From Acholoe squamosa (taxonomy: Eukaryota; Annelida; Polychaeta; Phyllodocida; Polynoidae): DNA of 64,000 bases. The position numbers and the translations under genes were made by a program. The stretch is taken from positions 13,185,174 to 13,249,173 of the forward strand of contig OX439042.1 in assembly GCA_949317995.1 (NCBI GenBank), written 5' to 3'. Shown piece by piece: positions 51,062 through 61,352 of the stretch (position 1 is the stretch's first letter; each line of letters opens with the position of its first letter). The notes below the pieces were generated by a model. That model was not told where the DNA came from. It was given only the letters and a program-made list of their open reading frames with translations, and made no database searches.

Positions 51062-51311
51062 TCAAGTTGACATGGGTATACGTGTCACTTTGTCAGGAAG
51101 ACTTTTTTCAGTTTGGGTAGGACCATTGTTCTCCATAGTCCCACCCCTTTTTCCTCGAAGTATCACCCCCAGCCTGTATAGTGGAGGCATCTGTGTGTGA
51201 GTGTTTCTTTCTCTCATTGACAGTGAAGCCCAGTCGTGTAAGGGTTTCATTGGTAATAGCCACTGCCCTCCTTAATTCTTCCTGAGTTTCAGAAGAGAAA
51301 AATAACAACAA
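51062..51311 (-). pseudogene. DIRS-like reverse transcriptase fragment
   Basis: In one frame (51311 down to about 51210) the peptide contains SSETQEELRRA, then a LGFTVNERKK block, which resembles the segment just after the catalytic YxDD box in DIRS-type enzymes (…LGF.VN..KS…). The continuation lies in a second frame (LGVILRG, then KSLPDKVTRI), so there is a frameshift near 51210. The upstream polymerase core is absent. Downstream, 50450-51060 reads in no single frame and is presumed decayed thumb and connection sequence. Confidence 0.6.
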
Positions 51312-51315
51312 AACA

Positions 51316-51838
51316 AATCCGATCTTAAAAGATTAATTTCAGCATTACTAAAATAAAGCACGAGGCAGACTAGAATAATAGCCTGGTTAAAAAAAAACAT
51401 ACTTGATTTTCCCTACTAGTTAACAAAAGATTCCAAATTGCAATCCCGAATGGCATTTGTAGGAAATTTTGGCAAAGACTGTTTTACCCAGATGTTGATG
51501 TGAAACAGAATAAATACTGAGTTCTGTGAACTCTGACTTTACGACAATAATGATGCGCCTATAATGGGGATGAGCAGTGGGGAATTGCAACTTATTTATT
51601 GCGAGACTGCCCACGTAAACTGTGTGGCGCTTCCTGAATGGTCTAAACGGACAAACAGTGGTTTTATGAGGGTCGATATAATATAGGCTGGTAATGTGGT
51701 TGGCATTGGAATGGTGTTTCATCAGGCCTCGCTCTGGATTTGTATGCAGGAAATTACACCATGGAATTTGTGGAATTTGAGGTCTGCTGTAATTTCTTTT
51801 TGTGCACTCGTTACAATAAATATCCTTGATATACGTAC
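51316..51838. other. Stretch between DIRS relic and AACGTT element
   Basis: A 152-residue - strand frame (51420-51878) occupies it. The frame starts inside the AACGTT element's terminal repeat and has no recognisable domain. It may be further decayed retrotransposon sequence. Confidence 0.4.
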
Positions 51839-52804
51839 CCCAGTGAACAGAAAGACGTTTTCTGACGTTTTTCAACATAATTTGAAAGTTTGGAAATGTT
51901 TGTTTTGAATGTTATTCTAACGTTAAAACCTTGACTCATTCTGATGTTTTTCAACGTTCATACAAACGTGTTTTTTTCTAACATTTAAAACGTTTTCTAA
52001 CATAATTTTCAACATTCAAAAACAATAGAGAATATTCTTAAACGTTTCTACTAGCATAACCACTGGGTTATTTTGACTTTGTATTTTGTATAGGTACCTA
52101 TTGCCCAAACTATTGTGCCTGCAAAATTAATGACAGAACATAATCATTTGTTGTTCACATAGAAGTATCATCCTATAGAATTCTCATGAAGCACGTTATA
52201 CCTGTAATCCCTGAGCAAAAATCTCTAGGACTGGTGCAAGAGGACATTGTCCTCAGAGGGAATATGTATATTTCTTGGTATTAAGCAATGGGTGTCTTCA
52301 TCAGGATTATTTCATTTAATCCAATAGAATATGATAATATTCCATCAAGCATGACTTGGAATTAAAGTTTTGATCCACGGATATATGAAGTAAGCAAAAA
52401 TATGATAATATATACATTTAAAGCAACTTTAGAGTACAGAACATACAGGGAAAATCTCCCCATCGATTGGCCTGCCACCTTGTGGGGAAGATATGTATAA
52501 CACAAACGTATAAAAATGTTAGAAAACATTCTATAAACATTTGTTGAATGTTTTATTACGTTTTAAAATGTTTGGAATGAATGTTCACATTCTAAATTAC
52601 TGTTGATGTTAACAAACATTTGTTAAATGTTTGTTTGATGTTATAAAACATTATATATGAACGTTTGTTTTAAAGCCTTTATGGACATTAGTATACGTTT
52701 GCTGAACATTTCATTTATGTTGGAAAACATCAAAACCTAACGTTCACTATCTAGCTTTAAAATGACGTTCACGAACGTTCTCTAAATGTTTGCTATTCAC
52801 TGGG
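51839..52804. mobile_element. AACGTT-word element with CCCAGTG ends
   Basis: Terminal repeats read CCCAGTGAACAG and CTATTCACTGGG and are bordered by AC on both sides. About 190 bp at the left and 300 bp at the right are packed with AACGTT, AACATT and ACGTTC words in both orientations; the middle (52031-52500) is plain AT-rich sequence. No coding frame. The architecture matches the CACTG-ended elements but the tip differs. Confidence 0.7.
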
Positions 52805-53365
52805 ACCGGCATGATTTGGTCAGTATATAAAGAGACCACTCAGTATAGCAGTGTCTGCCTGGTATACAGTTATCCACAGTTTCCAGTAGAGACGAATCAC
52901 AGAAGGTATTTTCTGTCGGTCATATTTCTGAGCAGAGTCTTTGGTTTATAAATCTTTATTTGTCACAATGAATCACGCAATTATTGGGAGCGTTTGATAA
53001 TGATAAACTTTTGAAGCCTCCACAAAAAGAACATGCCCAAATGAACCAATGCCCAACATGGGACTGAGCCATGATGTTTTATACAATGCAAATAAATGGA
53101 GCCATTTTGATTAGGCTATATAATTACTTGGATTAGAATTCCCCTTCTGGGAAGAGAAGAGATTAGTACCGATATACGGATTAGTACGGAGCGGAAATTC
53201 ACAATTTTTTTAAAATCTTTTAGCACCCGTAAGAATATTCTTACACACGCAAAAATATGTATTTGCGACCACACAAAGGTTCTATATATGTTGGAGAGGC
53301 TGTAGCAATCTATGCTTTTATAATTTTTGAAAATCTATTCATTAGAACAAAGGTTAGGCCCTAGG

Positions 53366-53698
53366 CCAAATAAAAAAAAAGGTTTGTTTCCAGTAACCCG
53401 ACCGATCCTTGCAAAACAGGGGCAAAAAAGTAATTTTGTGATTTTGAAGAGTTTGTCTCATTTTTTCATATTTTATAGAAAAGTTTCATTACTTTTTGAG
53501 GATTTTTCCTGTATCCCTTTTGTGTTCTTCCCCTCTCTCACAGTTGCAATTTTCCCATCATGATTTTACAATGAAGAATTTGATATATCCATTGATATGT
53601 GCCCTAACATTTCCTATATAAATGTAAATAAAAAATCCGACCTACCGACCCTACCTTATCAAGTCATGTTACTGGAAACACACCTTTATTTTTTTTTG
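53366..53698. mobile_element. MITE with GTTTCCAGTAAC ends
   Basis: AAGGTTTGTTTCCAGTAAC at the left and GTTACTGGAAACACACCTT at the right are inverted, next to A and T tracts. CCGACCGATCC and GGATTTTT-type sequence lie inside. AATATTCTT-rich sequences with a GTGGGTGCA block flank both sides. Confidence 0.65.
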
Positions 53699-54149
53699 GC
53701 GCTATGCCATTTTAAAATATCTTAGGAAAAAATATTCTTGTGGGTGCAAAAATGTTTTTGGCGAGTGCATGAATGATTTTTGTGGCTGCACGAACGTTCT
53801 TGGGGTACAAAACAGAAAATGTTTTTGTGAAATGTTCGCTCCAGGGCTCCGTAGTTTTGCCTTTTGGCGCTGGGATTTTTCAAGAAAATTTAAGAAGAGG
53901 AAGAAATAAATTTATGTTCACTAATATATATTCCTCCCATCTTCCAACCAGTTTGCTTTTCAAAATTTGGCATCTTATTGTCAAGAAGTGACACATGATT
54001 GCAAAAATGTATTTCCATGCTTTTTCTCTACCTCTTGCCTCTGGTTCTTTCAATGGTGGTACGGGAATAGGGGGAAAAACAAACAAAAGAACAACAAAAA
54101 CAACAAACATTTGCTGCTGGCTACCTTCAGGGAATGTTTCGACCACCTG

Positions 54150-54256
54150 TGGTCGGCATGATGCGATAATCAATGTAGCCCTGGTGAGGGCTACATTATT
54201 GCATCATGACGACCAATGGGCATAATACATTAATGCAATATATATAGCGGCCCCTA
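54150..54256. repeat. CATCATGC-family repeat
   Basis: GGTCGGCATGATGCGATAATC and GCATCATGACGACC flank a TGGTGAGGGCTACATT block. It abuts the G-tract element that starts at 54258. Confidence 0.75.
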
Positions 54257-55207
54257 AGGGAGTGATCATTTTTTAACAACGGGGGGGGGGGGGGGGGCTG
54301 GTGGGGTTGAGGGGGGGTCAGAATTTTTTCGCCCCCTTGCAACTAGGGAGGCCTTATAGGGGAAGTAGCTCTGGTAGAATACTAATGCACCTACTCAATA
54401 ATCGCAAGTCCATATTACAGGTTACCTTTTATTGAACATTCCATTTCCAGGTGAGACACAATCCTTATTCACATTGACTCCAGTTGTGGTTTACTAGAGT
54501 TCATTCAAACCTTTACATGTATATACATTTCAATCGCATGTAGATTTCATATCCATGTGTGTGTGTGTATGAGACCTCTGCTAGCAATCACTGAGGCTTA
54601 AGTAACAGCTGATACAGCTGGTGCACTCTCCTATTGGATTAACTCCGCGAGTACATCGCCCAGTTGCCGACCCTCTAGCTTCGTGTGTTATCTTACTCCA
54701 ATAATAATATCTCCTTCTTTATCGTCCTTTATGTATATCCCTCTGTCCCTTTACTAGTTCACTATTCTTCAGGTAGGGACCCCTTATGCCCTTGATAGCT
54801 TATAATTGTACTTTGGCCCAGTTTACTACCTTGGGCCGCTTATTTTGGTATTTTCATGTAGATTATTATATTAATTGTAAGGGGCCTTCTGTACTATCTT
54901 TTGGACAAGATCCTTGGTCGGTCGGTGTAGGTGGGAGGGTTTATGGTATATCCTGTTTACATGATTCTCCTAACCTTTACCCATCTCTTTTTATCTTGCA
55001 GGTGTGGTTCTCCCCAGTCGTCTTCCACCTCTATGTTAACCCTTTATGGATCATATTAACCCTTCATGGATTGTAGTTTATATCTATGTACATTATTACA
55101 TCTGACACTCGTTATTTACCACAAACGTTTCTACTACTTTTATACTCCCTTGCACAGAGGGTCAAAATAATTTCATATGTGTTTTCAGTGAAAAAGCCCG
55201 CACGTTA

Positions 55208-56274
55208 CACTGATAAAAATACACTTTAATATCTTAGTCAGTAGTGAGTAACTTAAGTTAGTCAAATGATAGTGCGATTTTTGTGTATCCCTCTATAGTA
55301 ACCTGTGACTAACTTAGGTTAGTCTTATAGTCAATGTATAGTCATGCCTTTAATCCATTGCAAAATGTCTTAGTCAGATGACTATCAATTTGATGTCTGG
55401 CATCATTTAGTTAGTCATTGCTGCTAACATGTACTGTCATTACTGACTATACCTCCCACAGAGGATCTGTCTCTGTGTCTGTCTCTCTGCCCGTTAAGCT
55501 GTTAGTCTGTCTGTCCACTGTGGTCTGTCTGTCTGCATTTTTTTTCTGTCTAGAGCTGTCTGTCTAGAGCTGTCTGTCATCTCCATGATCTCTGTGATGC
55601 TGTCCCTTGACCATCACCCTGTGATCCTATCGACAAAAGTTTAAGACAGAGCAATGTGAACAAAATTCATCCACCCAGTTCAAGATGGCTGCCCTATACC
55701 TTCTATTTATGATCAGTTTAGGTAAAAATATAACTCTCCTATTTCTGCAATACCTGCCAATATCATGACAAATAGATGACTTACCTATCTACTAATGCAG
55801 GCATAGTCATTATCCATGGATGGAGTAGTTATGATGATGATAATGCCTGATTTTAATTGTCCTGGTAAGGTATGTCCAAGCATCCAAACGGGCTTCCCTA
55901 GCCCACTTAAAAGGGTCTATTTCTCCTCTTTCCTATCCCCTCGGGATGTGTGTGGTGCACATATGCACGGGCACTGGCCCATTCCTCTGTGAAATTGTGT
56001 AATGTCGTTCTCGCCATGAATATGACCTTAGCTGTCGAAATGGCTTTAAACATCTATTACTCACTCACTCACTCCAAGCATCCAAAAATATGTGCTCTTT
56101 GTTGATGGCATCTTTGTGCACAGAAAACTGTGACATCATCACTTTGTGAGCTCTAGACATAGTCAGATTGACTAATTCTATGACTAATAAGTGACTAAGG
56201 CATATAGTCATCTGACCACAGGGGTCAAAATCTGGTGGTATAGTCACTACCGACTATAGATTTTATTATCAGTG
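55208..56274. mobile_element. TAGTCA-word element with CACTG ends
   Basis: Ends are CACTGATAAAAATACA and TTTTATTATCAGTG, flanked on both sides by TA (55206-55207 and 56275-56276), a 2-bp target duplication. The two end zones (55225-55455 and 56160-56260) contain more than a dozen TAGTCA/TGACTA words. The middle has CTGT-rich sequence and a nested SINE (55890-56072). No coding frame is seen, so it would depend on a transposase supplied elsewhere. Confidence 0.75.
55890..56072 (+). mobile_element. SINE with ACTC tail, copy 2
   Basis: About 95% identical by eye to the copy at 46635 and starting at the same base. It is flanked by a perfect 14-bp duplication TCCAAGCATCCAAA (55875-55888 and 56073-56086). 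It is nested in the TAGTCA-word element. Confidence 0.85.
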
Positions 56275-56551
56275 TACTATAGGTTAAAAGGGCGCATTCT
56301 CACGCGATTTTTCGCCTCCCGAGGGGGCGTCGAAAACATTTTGACCCCTCAAAAGGGGGGGTCAAATTTTTTTTATTGTGTGTCCACGTGCAAACCCACC
56401 AGCCCCCCCACCCCCCGTTGTTAAAAAATGATCACTCCCTGAAGGGTAAAAGGCACCTATGGTACCTAGTGCCTGCAGGTCTATGTTCCTTTGTCACGAT
56501 GCGCTATATTAGTGCTGGTGTCTGTTACTCAGAAGTAGCCTACCTTACAAA

Positions 56552-56950
56552 GGGAGTCGTCATTATTTATCAACAGGGGGGTAGTAGTTTTTTTCCGGCG
56601 TGAACGCGTGAAATTTTTTATGCCCCCCCTTGACGGCAGTCAGAATTTTTGCGCCTCTCTTTCATCTATCCCAATCAGCAATGGAGCATTGGGCCATGCT
56701 TGTCCATGCTTGGCCCAATGTAAGCCGACATTGGCCCAGTATAAGCCGACATTGGCCCAATGAATCCTATCAGGGGGAGTAGCATGAAGTTTTTTTTTTG
56801 CTAAAAAGAGGGTAAATTTTTTTAGCCACCCCCCCTCAAGAGGGGTCAAAATCTTTTTAGACCCCCCCCCCGCTTGGGAGGGGTCGGAAAATGTTATGTC
56901 ACCCCCTCAAACCCACCACCCCCCCTGTTGATGAATAATGACCACTCCCT
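56552..56950. mobile_element. Short G-tract MITE
   Basis: GGGAGTCGTCATTATTTATC with a G run pairs with a C run and TGATGAATAATGACCACTCCC. About 400 bp. Relatives with the same TGAATAATGACCACTCCC end occur near 3965-4010, 14660-14930, 19160-19195, 47290-47580 and 60740-60800. Confidence 0.65.
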
Positions 56951-57596
56951 AATTAGGTTCTGGCACCATGAAAAGTATTCTGAATATCTTAGGCCTTTTG
57001 GCTAACATTTGTAGGACTTGCTAAGCCAAGTTGGGAGTTTGCACGTCCCCAAACCACCAAAGTTTTCTTGGGAGTTTACACCTAACCCTTAGGACAAATG
57101 CCTGACTTGCCTGATTTTTCCTAACTTGCCTTAGACCTTTTCACTAACTATATAGACTTTTTCAGTACACAATTATACAGATTTTATTTTAATTGAAATG
57201 ATAAGTGTAAACTCCACACAGGTTAAAAGACACCTACAACCGAGCCTCTCCATTTGAGAAGCAAGTTCAATGCCTCACATTATTTTCATTTGCAACCCCT
57301 GAACTTAGTAGCACTGGGTTTATCATGAGGTTGCATTGCTTTGAATTTTAACCTCACCTAAGTGCCCTTTGGACATGTCAAGGGTGAGAGGTCCTGTGGT
57401 GAGAAACCCAGACCCTACTCGAATGGGGGGGGGGGGGGGTGATAGTGACTGAATCTATGGGAAGGTAGAAATCACACCCCTACACATTTACCGAGGCAAT
57501 AGTTCTTTAACAACCATCACTACATAGGCATAGTGACAGATGGACAGGCCTGTTTTATTTTTAAGTCATTTGGGGGTCTAGATGGGGGTCCCCAAG
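56951..57596. other. Gene-free stretch
   Basis: AT-rich sequence with a G run at 57426-57439. Nothing else is recognised. Confidence 0.5.
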
Positions 57597-57800
57597 TCAC
57601 ATGTCGATTTTAAGAAAAGGCCATGTCACAAGTCACTAAATTTCTATTTTCCCATGTCCTTGTCACTAGGTTTCATGTCACATGTCGATTTTAAGGAAAG
57701 GCCATGTCTCATGTCACTAAACCTTTCCTTCTCAATGTCATTGTCACTAAGCTTCATGTCACATGTCGATTTTAAGAAATGGCCATGTCACCCTGTCGAA
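57597..57800 (+). repeat. 81-bp tandem repeat, about 2.5 units
   Basis: CATGTCGATTTTAAG recurs at 57600, 57681 and 57762, exactly 81 bases apart. Because 81 is a multiple of three, an 84-residue frame stays open and shows a 27-residue period. I take this as a by-product of the repeat. Confidence 0.9.
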
Positions 57801-57825
57801 TTTAGGGGTCTAGACCCATTCATTT

Positions 57826-57999
57826 GTCTGCCATGAACGCCGAGAGACTTTCCAGCACAGCCTAGCCAGAGCAGGGAGGAACTCAAATGATACCTTACAG
57901 CAACGTTTAGAACCACCACTGTACCCTGACCCCGGCCAGTTCCAAACCCGCGCCCTTACAGCCCCTGAGCGGATGTGCTACCGACTGCGCCATGCCTCC
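57826..57999 (-). mobile_element. tRNA-derived SINE or tRNA pseudogene
   Basis: On the - strand from 57999 it reads GGAGGCATGGCGCAGTCGG, with a good RNA polymerase III A box (TGGCGCAGTCGG). About 40 bases on comes a B-box-like GGGTTTGGAAC. The first 70 bases could fold as a degenerate tRNA, and about 100 bases of body follow. The lower boundary is approximate. Confidence 0.6.
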
Positions 58000-58906
58000 A
58001 TTATCATGAGGTTATACAGATGTTATATATGACTAAATTGAATTTCCTCAGAAATTCCATGTCCACGATTTACACTTTCCAGAAAAGTCCTCAGGCAAAC
58101 CACACTGCCACCTGGTGTGAAGAAATCTACTTACCCTTAGGCTTAGAAAAAAAAAACTACTAACCCTTAGACAAAGTGACCAACATTTTCTCTTGGCTAA
58201 GTCAAGTCAGTTTGCCTAAATAGGTTAGTTAATACTACCGTACTAACATGTTTAATAGTGAGATTTTACCAACATGTTGGGTATTTTGCCTAATGAGTGT
58301 TTTTGTCTCCTATATTATAGCCTTAAAGCTTAAAGCCTATAATAAGGTGTCTATCCTCGCTGATATTACTGGTACTATAGACTGGTGCAGTGCAGTCTGG
58401 CCTACCTCTCTTGCCTAACTGGAGGCTCGACTCGACACCTAGGTGTGCGTGTGGCGCGGGAAAATCGATAACGCACCTGCCCGTTAGGAGACGCTGGGGT
58501 CACATACCAGAAACCAGTGTACACAAACAAACTACCAACCCGTCCTCTGCCAGTTTTACGGTCATAGGATTCGAATTAGACGTGGGAATATATTCTGACC
58601 ATCAAGCAGTGTCTAATTGCTGAACAAAAGGGAGAGGATAGACCACAGCGGAAGAGGAAACGACGGTACAAACCTGGGCCCTGGAACACTCAAAGACGTA
58701 CCGGTATAGAATAATAATAATAATTGACAGCTGTAAAAAGTCAAACGGTGTTTATATTACGATTAAACCACTCTGGATCACTCTGACCACCGCATTGTAA
58801 CGATGGACACGAGAGTGTGACATATTAGACTCTAAACAAGTCGTCCTTTCTTTGATAAGTCTGACATTTTCTGACCAAAAAACGGGCAGGGATCGCCGAA
58901 TGCAAC
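58000..58906 (+). other. Upstream region of TBC1D19
   Basis: Becomes richer in CG from about 58400 towards the ATG (for example GTGTGGCGCGGG, ACGACGGTAC), as expected near a promoter and 5' untranslated region. No TATA box or clear core element could be fixed. The 77-residue frame at 58390-58623 has a Cys-rich patch (CACGAGKS) but no support. Confidence 0.4.
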
Positions 58907-59020
58907 ATGTCGACAATGAACATGCCACCGACGGAGGAAAACGTCAACGCAATCGTCTCCAAAATTGTGGGAGAACTGCAGGGTTCGATGTTACAAATGC
59001 ATCTTCAGAAGGCGGCATGG
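58907..59020 (+). CDS. TBC1D19: TBC1D19-like, first coding exon
   Basis: The exon encodes 38 residues from ATG 58907 to a Trp codon and is followed by GTAAGG, a good donor in phase 0. The peptide has an acidic, Pro-rich start, then an amphipathic helix with IVSKIVGELQGS and QKAAW. This follows the N-terminus of vertebrate TBC1D19 (IVQKLKGS ... RQAW). Members carry a C-terminal TBC domain, a fold that in other family members activates the GTPase of Rab proteins; the exact role of TBC1D19 is poorly defined. An ATG at 58900 lies in another frame, and that longer open frame reads through the donor into the intron, so I prefer 58907. No TATA box is obvious upstream. Confidence 0.85.
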
Positions 59021-59615
59021 GTAAGGTTAAGTTTTTTAATAGTTTGGGAGGAATAGGCCAGATGTATGAAGTAGAAAACATCAGAAAAAGTAAAGGTCGA
59101 GCAGGAATTCAGTGAGCGATAATTGAGGTCGTTGCCGATGTAAACAACAGCCTGAACAGGGGGGCGTGGTGATGTGATTGTGAAGTGTCTGGCCCTATGT
59201 GCCTTGACAGTTGTAGGCCCACACAGTGCAACGTCAACGGGGGTGGGGCAGGGGGGGGGGGCAAACCATTCATAAGCCTAGGCCAGGGGGGTGGGAGGAT
59301 TTTGAACGGAAAAGTCTGCTCAATAAAGCATTAAAGGGGGGGGGGGAGGGGCCAATCTCTCCCAGCTCGGCCACTAGCGTGAGTCGTCTCTGCCAGACTC
59401 TGGCGTCCAGCGTTTCTGGGTAAAAGTAGTTCTGGGCGCTGGTTGCTGTAGTGGTTAAATGTAGGCAGGTATAATGCATAGTAATATTCCCCAGAATATG
59501 GGGACCCACAATCCCCAAACACAAAGGTGGGAGTTCCCAGAATCCCGACCGGACAAGACTGGGGTAGGCACTTACCTAGTTTTTAAGACTTTGTCCCATG
59601 CATTTTATCTATTAA

Positions 59616-60068
59616 GCGATGGATAGATCTCATAAAAAAAAGTGGATTTGCTCTTTAAATGAAGTCTTTATGCCAAGTATAAGGGAAGTTATGACTGATC
59701 AAAGACCCAAAATCGAACCCAAAATTCTGCCAGTGTTAAGAGTTTAAATAGGGTCCAGATTTGTGATCAAGCATATCGGATACAGGACTGGCTACATCTC
59801 TGAAATCATTATTTTGGACTGTTTCCTTTTTATGTATGGAAGAGTTCCCCATAAAAGGTTGAAAATCAATGTATCATATCAAATTTTAACAATTTAAAGG
59901 GATTTTATCTCGACATTATATCATCTGCGATTTAGCGATCTGACAGAATTGGTGCAAAATTATGGAGTTGATATGAAATCTTTAGTTGGTCAGAATTTCC
60001 CTTTAAATTGACATAAAGACTTCATTTAAAAAGGAAATCCACTTCTTTTTATCAGCTCTATCCATTGC
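59616..60068. mobile_element. MITE in TBC1D19 intron 1
   Basis: GCGATGGATAGATCTCATAA through GACTTCATTT-type arms of about 60 bp are inverted at the two ends (AAATGAAGTCTTTATG and CATAAAGACTTCATTT). The centre is plain AT-rich DNA. Confidence 0.75.
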
Positions 60069-60638
60069 TATATAAATAATATACATAGGATTGAATTCTG
60101 GCAAACAGACAAGGGCCTAACATGGAGAAGCTGTTTGAAGGGTGATAACAAATGGCACACTAAAATTTTTGTGGGGTCTGGCAAACATCCTGTTCCCCTA
60201 TGAAAAGAAAACCCCTAGACATTTTCTAAACCATTCTTTCCTGTAGAAAATGTGGGAACTATTCACCTTTCATGTGAGATTTGGCATTTATACAAAAAAA
60301 AATGCTTTCAAAATTATGGGTTAACTTCACTTGGGGAGAATGGGATGTTTGCCTGCATCAATTATTTCTCATATAGATTCATATTAAACCCCTAATCAAT
60401 CCCTTTAAAATGAGCCCATGTTTGTTAAGATCCTCCAGTAAATAGCTACACAATGAGCTGTGAAAGAAAGGAGAGTTTAGCACTCCCCAGTTTCAGCTTT
60501 ATCACAGTTTCAGACCTCCACTGCAGCATAACCATGCACTGGGGGTAGGTAAGTGCTTAACTGGGGAGGGGCTGATAAATTCCAGACACCCCCCCCCCCA
60601 AAAAAAAAAAAAGTAATGTGTAGGCTTTCACCTAGCAT

Positions 60639-60710
60639 AGAAATCTAAACTAAACACTCATCTCTGTACCGCCTTGAGACGGCAGTACAGAGATGAGAGT
60701 TTAGATTTCT
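60639..60710. repeat. Hairpin in TBC1D19 intron 1
   Basis: AGAAATCTAAACT pairs with AGTTTAGATTTCT, and CATCTCTGTACCGCC with GGCAGTACAGAGATG. The loop is under 10 bases. It would form a strong stem in intronic RNA. Confidence 0.85.
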
Positions 60711-60902
60711 AAGCTAGCTTTCACCCGACACCCCCAATGACATGCAGTTTGTTGAAAAATGACCACTCCCTTTATATTTAACAAGGGGGGGGGGGTCGTT
60801 GGTGGGTTTGACTCCCCCCCCCCCCTCTCACCCAGGGATAAGACTCAGTGAGAGAGAGTGGGGCATGTCTCAACTATGTATACATGATTTTTCTCGTGAC
60901 AG

Positions 60903-60975
60903 GAGGAGGTGACAAAGTCCGGCCTGAAAGTGTCAGAATTAAAGAAGGGCGTCATCTCAGAACTGACAAAGTCAG
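60903..60975 (+). CDS. TBC1D19: TBC1D19-like, second coding exon
   Basis: The exon is 73 bases, with the acceptor AG at 60901-60902 and the donor GTAAGG from 60976. It encodes 24 residues plus the first base of a Gly codon, ending ELTKS-G. The number of residues between the preceding AW and the following GW matches what I recall of the human protein (24), which supports both splice sites. The content is charged and helical (SELKKGVISEL). Entry phase is 0 and exit phase is 1, compatible with both neighbouring exons. Confidence 0.85.
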
Positions 60976-61004
60976 GTAAGGCTTTCTCCCCTAAATTGCA
61001 TTTC

Positions 61005-61235
61005 ACCCTTGAGGGCTGCTGATGCACTAATGCATCATGCCCATAGGTCGTCATGACGCCAGGGCTACATTCATGCATCATGCCGACCCTACATTGACAC
61101 ACAAACTCGTGGAGGGTCAGCATGATGCTCCAATGAAGTGCTGGCGGGCAGTCTTGCCAGCAACTCATTGGTGCATCATGCCGACCAATGGGCATGGTGC
61201 AATAATGAATCAGTGGCCCTTAAAGAGTTAAAAAA
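61005..61235. repeat. CATCATGC-family repeat with hairpin, intronic
   Basis: The hairpin at 61115-61187 has arms GGTCAGCATGATGC and GCATCATGCCGACC enclosing CAATGAAGTGCTGG. The repeat ends GCCCTTAAAGAGTTAA, like other members. It lies in TBC1D19 intron 2. Confidence 0.85.
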
Positions 61236-61352
61236 AAATGTTGCATTCTCCCTGTAAACCATGCATATTGTTCTTTAAGATGTACTATATAGGGCCTAAA
61301 AATTAGGGTAGGTAGCGTTACCTAGTAAGTGCAGGTGAGTCTGCTCACCAGC

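Larger units (their letters stand above)
48508..51315 (-). mobile_element. DIRS-like tyrosine-recombinase retrotransposon, degenerate
   Basis: Read on the - strand the order is reverse transcriptase remnant, RNase H, then tyrosine recombinase. This is the order of DIRS/Ngaro-type elements, which integrate with a recombinase rather than a DDE integrase. The left part of the polymerase, including its YxDD box, is missing. Frames shift repeatedly, in-frame stops are present, and a foldback element of about 345 bp interrupts the recombinase. No intact terminal repeats were found, so the true ends are uncertain. The copy cannot be functional. Confidence 0.8.
54258..56440. mobile_element. G-tract element with GGGAGTGATCATT ends
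   Basis: GGGAGTGATCATTTTTTAAC followed by a long G run at the left pairs with a C run and TTAAAAAATGATCACTCCC at the right. Inner GGGGTTGAGGGG / CCCTCAAAAGGGG blocks extend the arms. It encloses the whole TAGTCA-word element, so that insertion is younger. Confidence 0.6.
59021..60902 (+). other. TBC1D19 intron 1
   Basis: This 1.9-kb intron runs between a GTAAGG donor and a CAG acceptor. It holds G-tracts near 59247 and 59335, a MITE-like inverted repeat (59616-60068), a hairpin (60639-60710) and a G/C-tract region at 60782-60830. I see no other exon in it. Confidence 0.75.

Noticed and set aside
51420..51878. 152-residue - strand open frame
   Set aside because: Its start lies inside the terminal repeat of the AACGTT element and it shows no family motif.
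58390..58623. Cys-patch peptide that might be a LINE fragment
   Set aside because: The CACG patch and the SDH-like motif are in an order that does not fit a LINE protein.
58852..59115. Alternative 87-residue frame over TBC1D19 exon 1
   Set aside because: It reads in the wrong frame and runs through the GTAAGG donor. The 58907 frame gives the family match.
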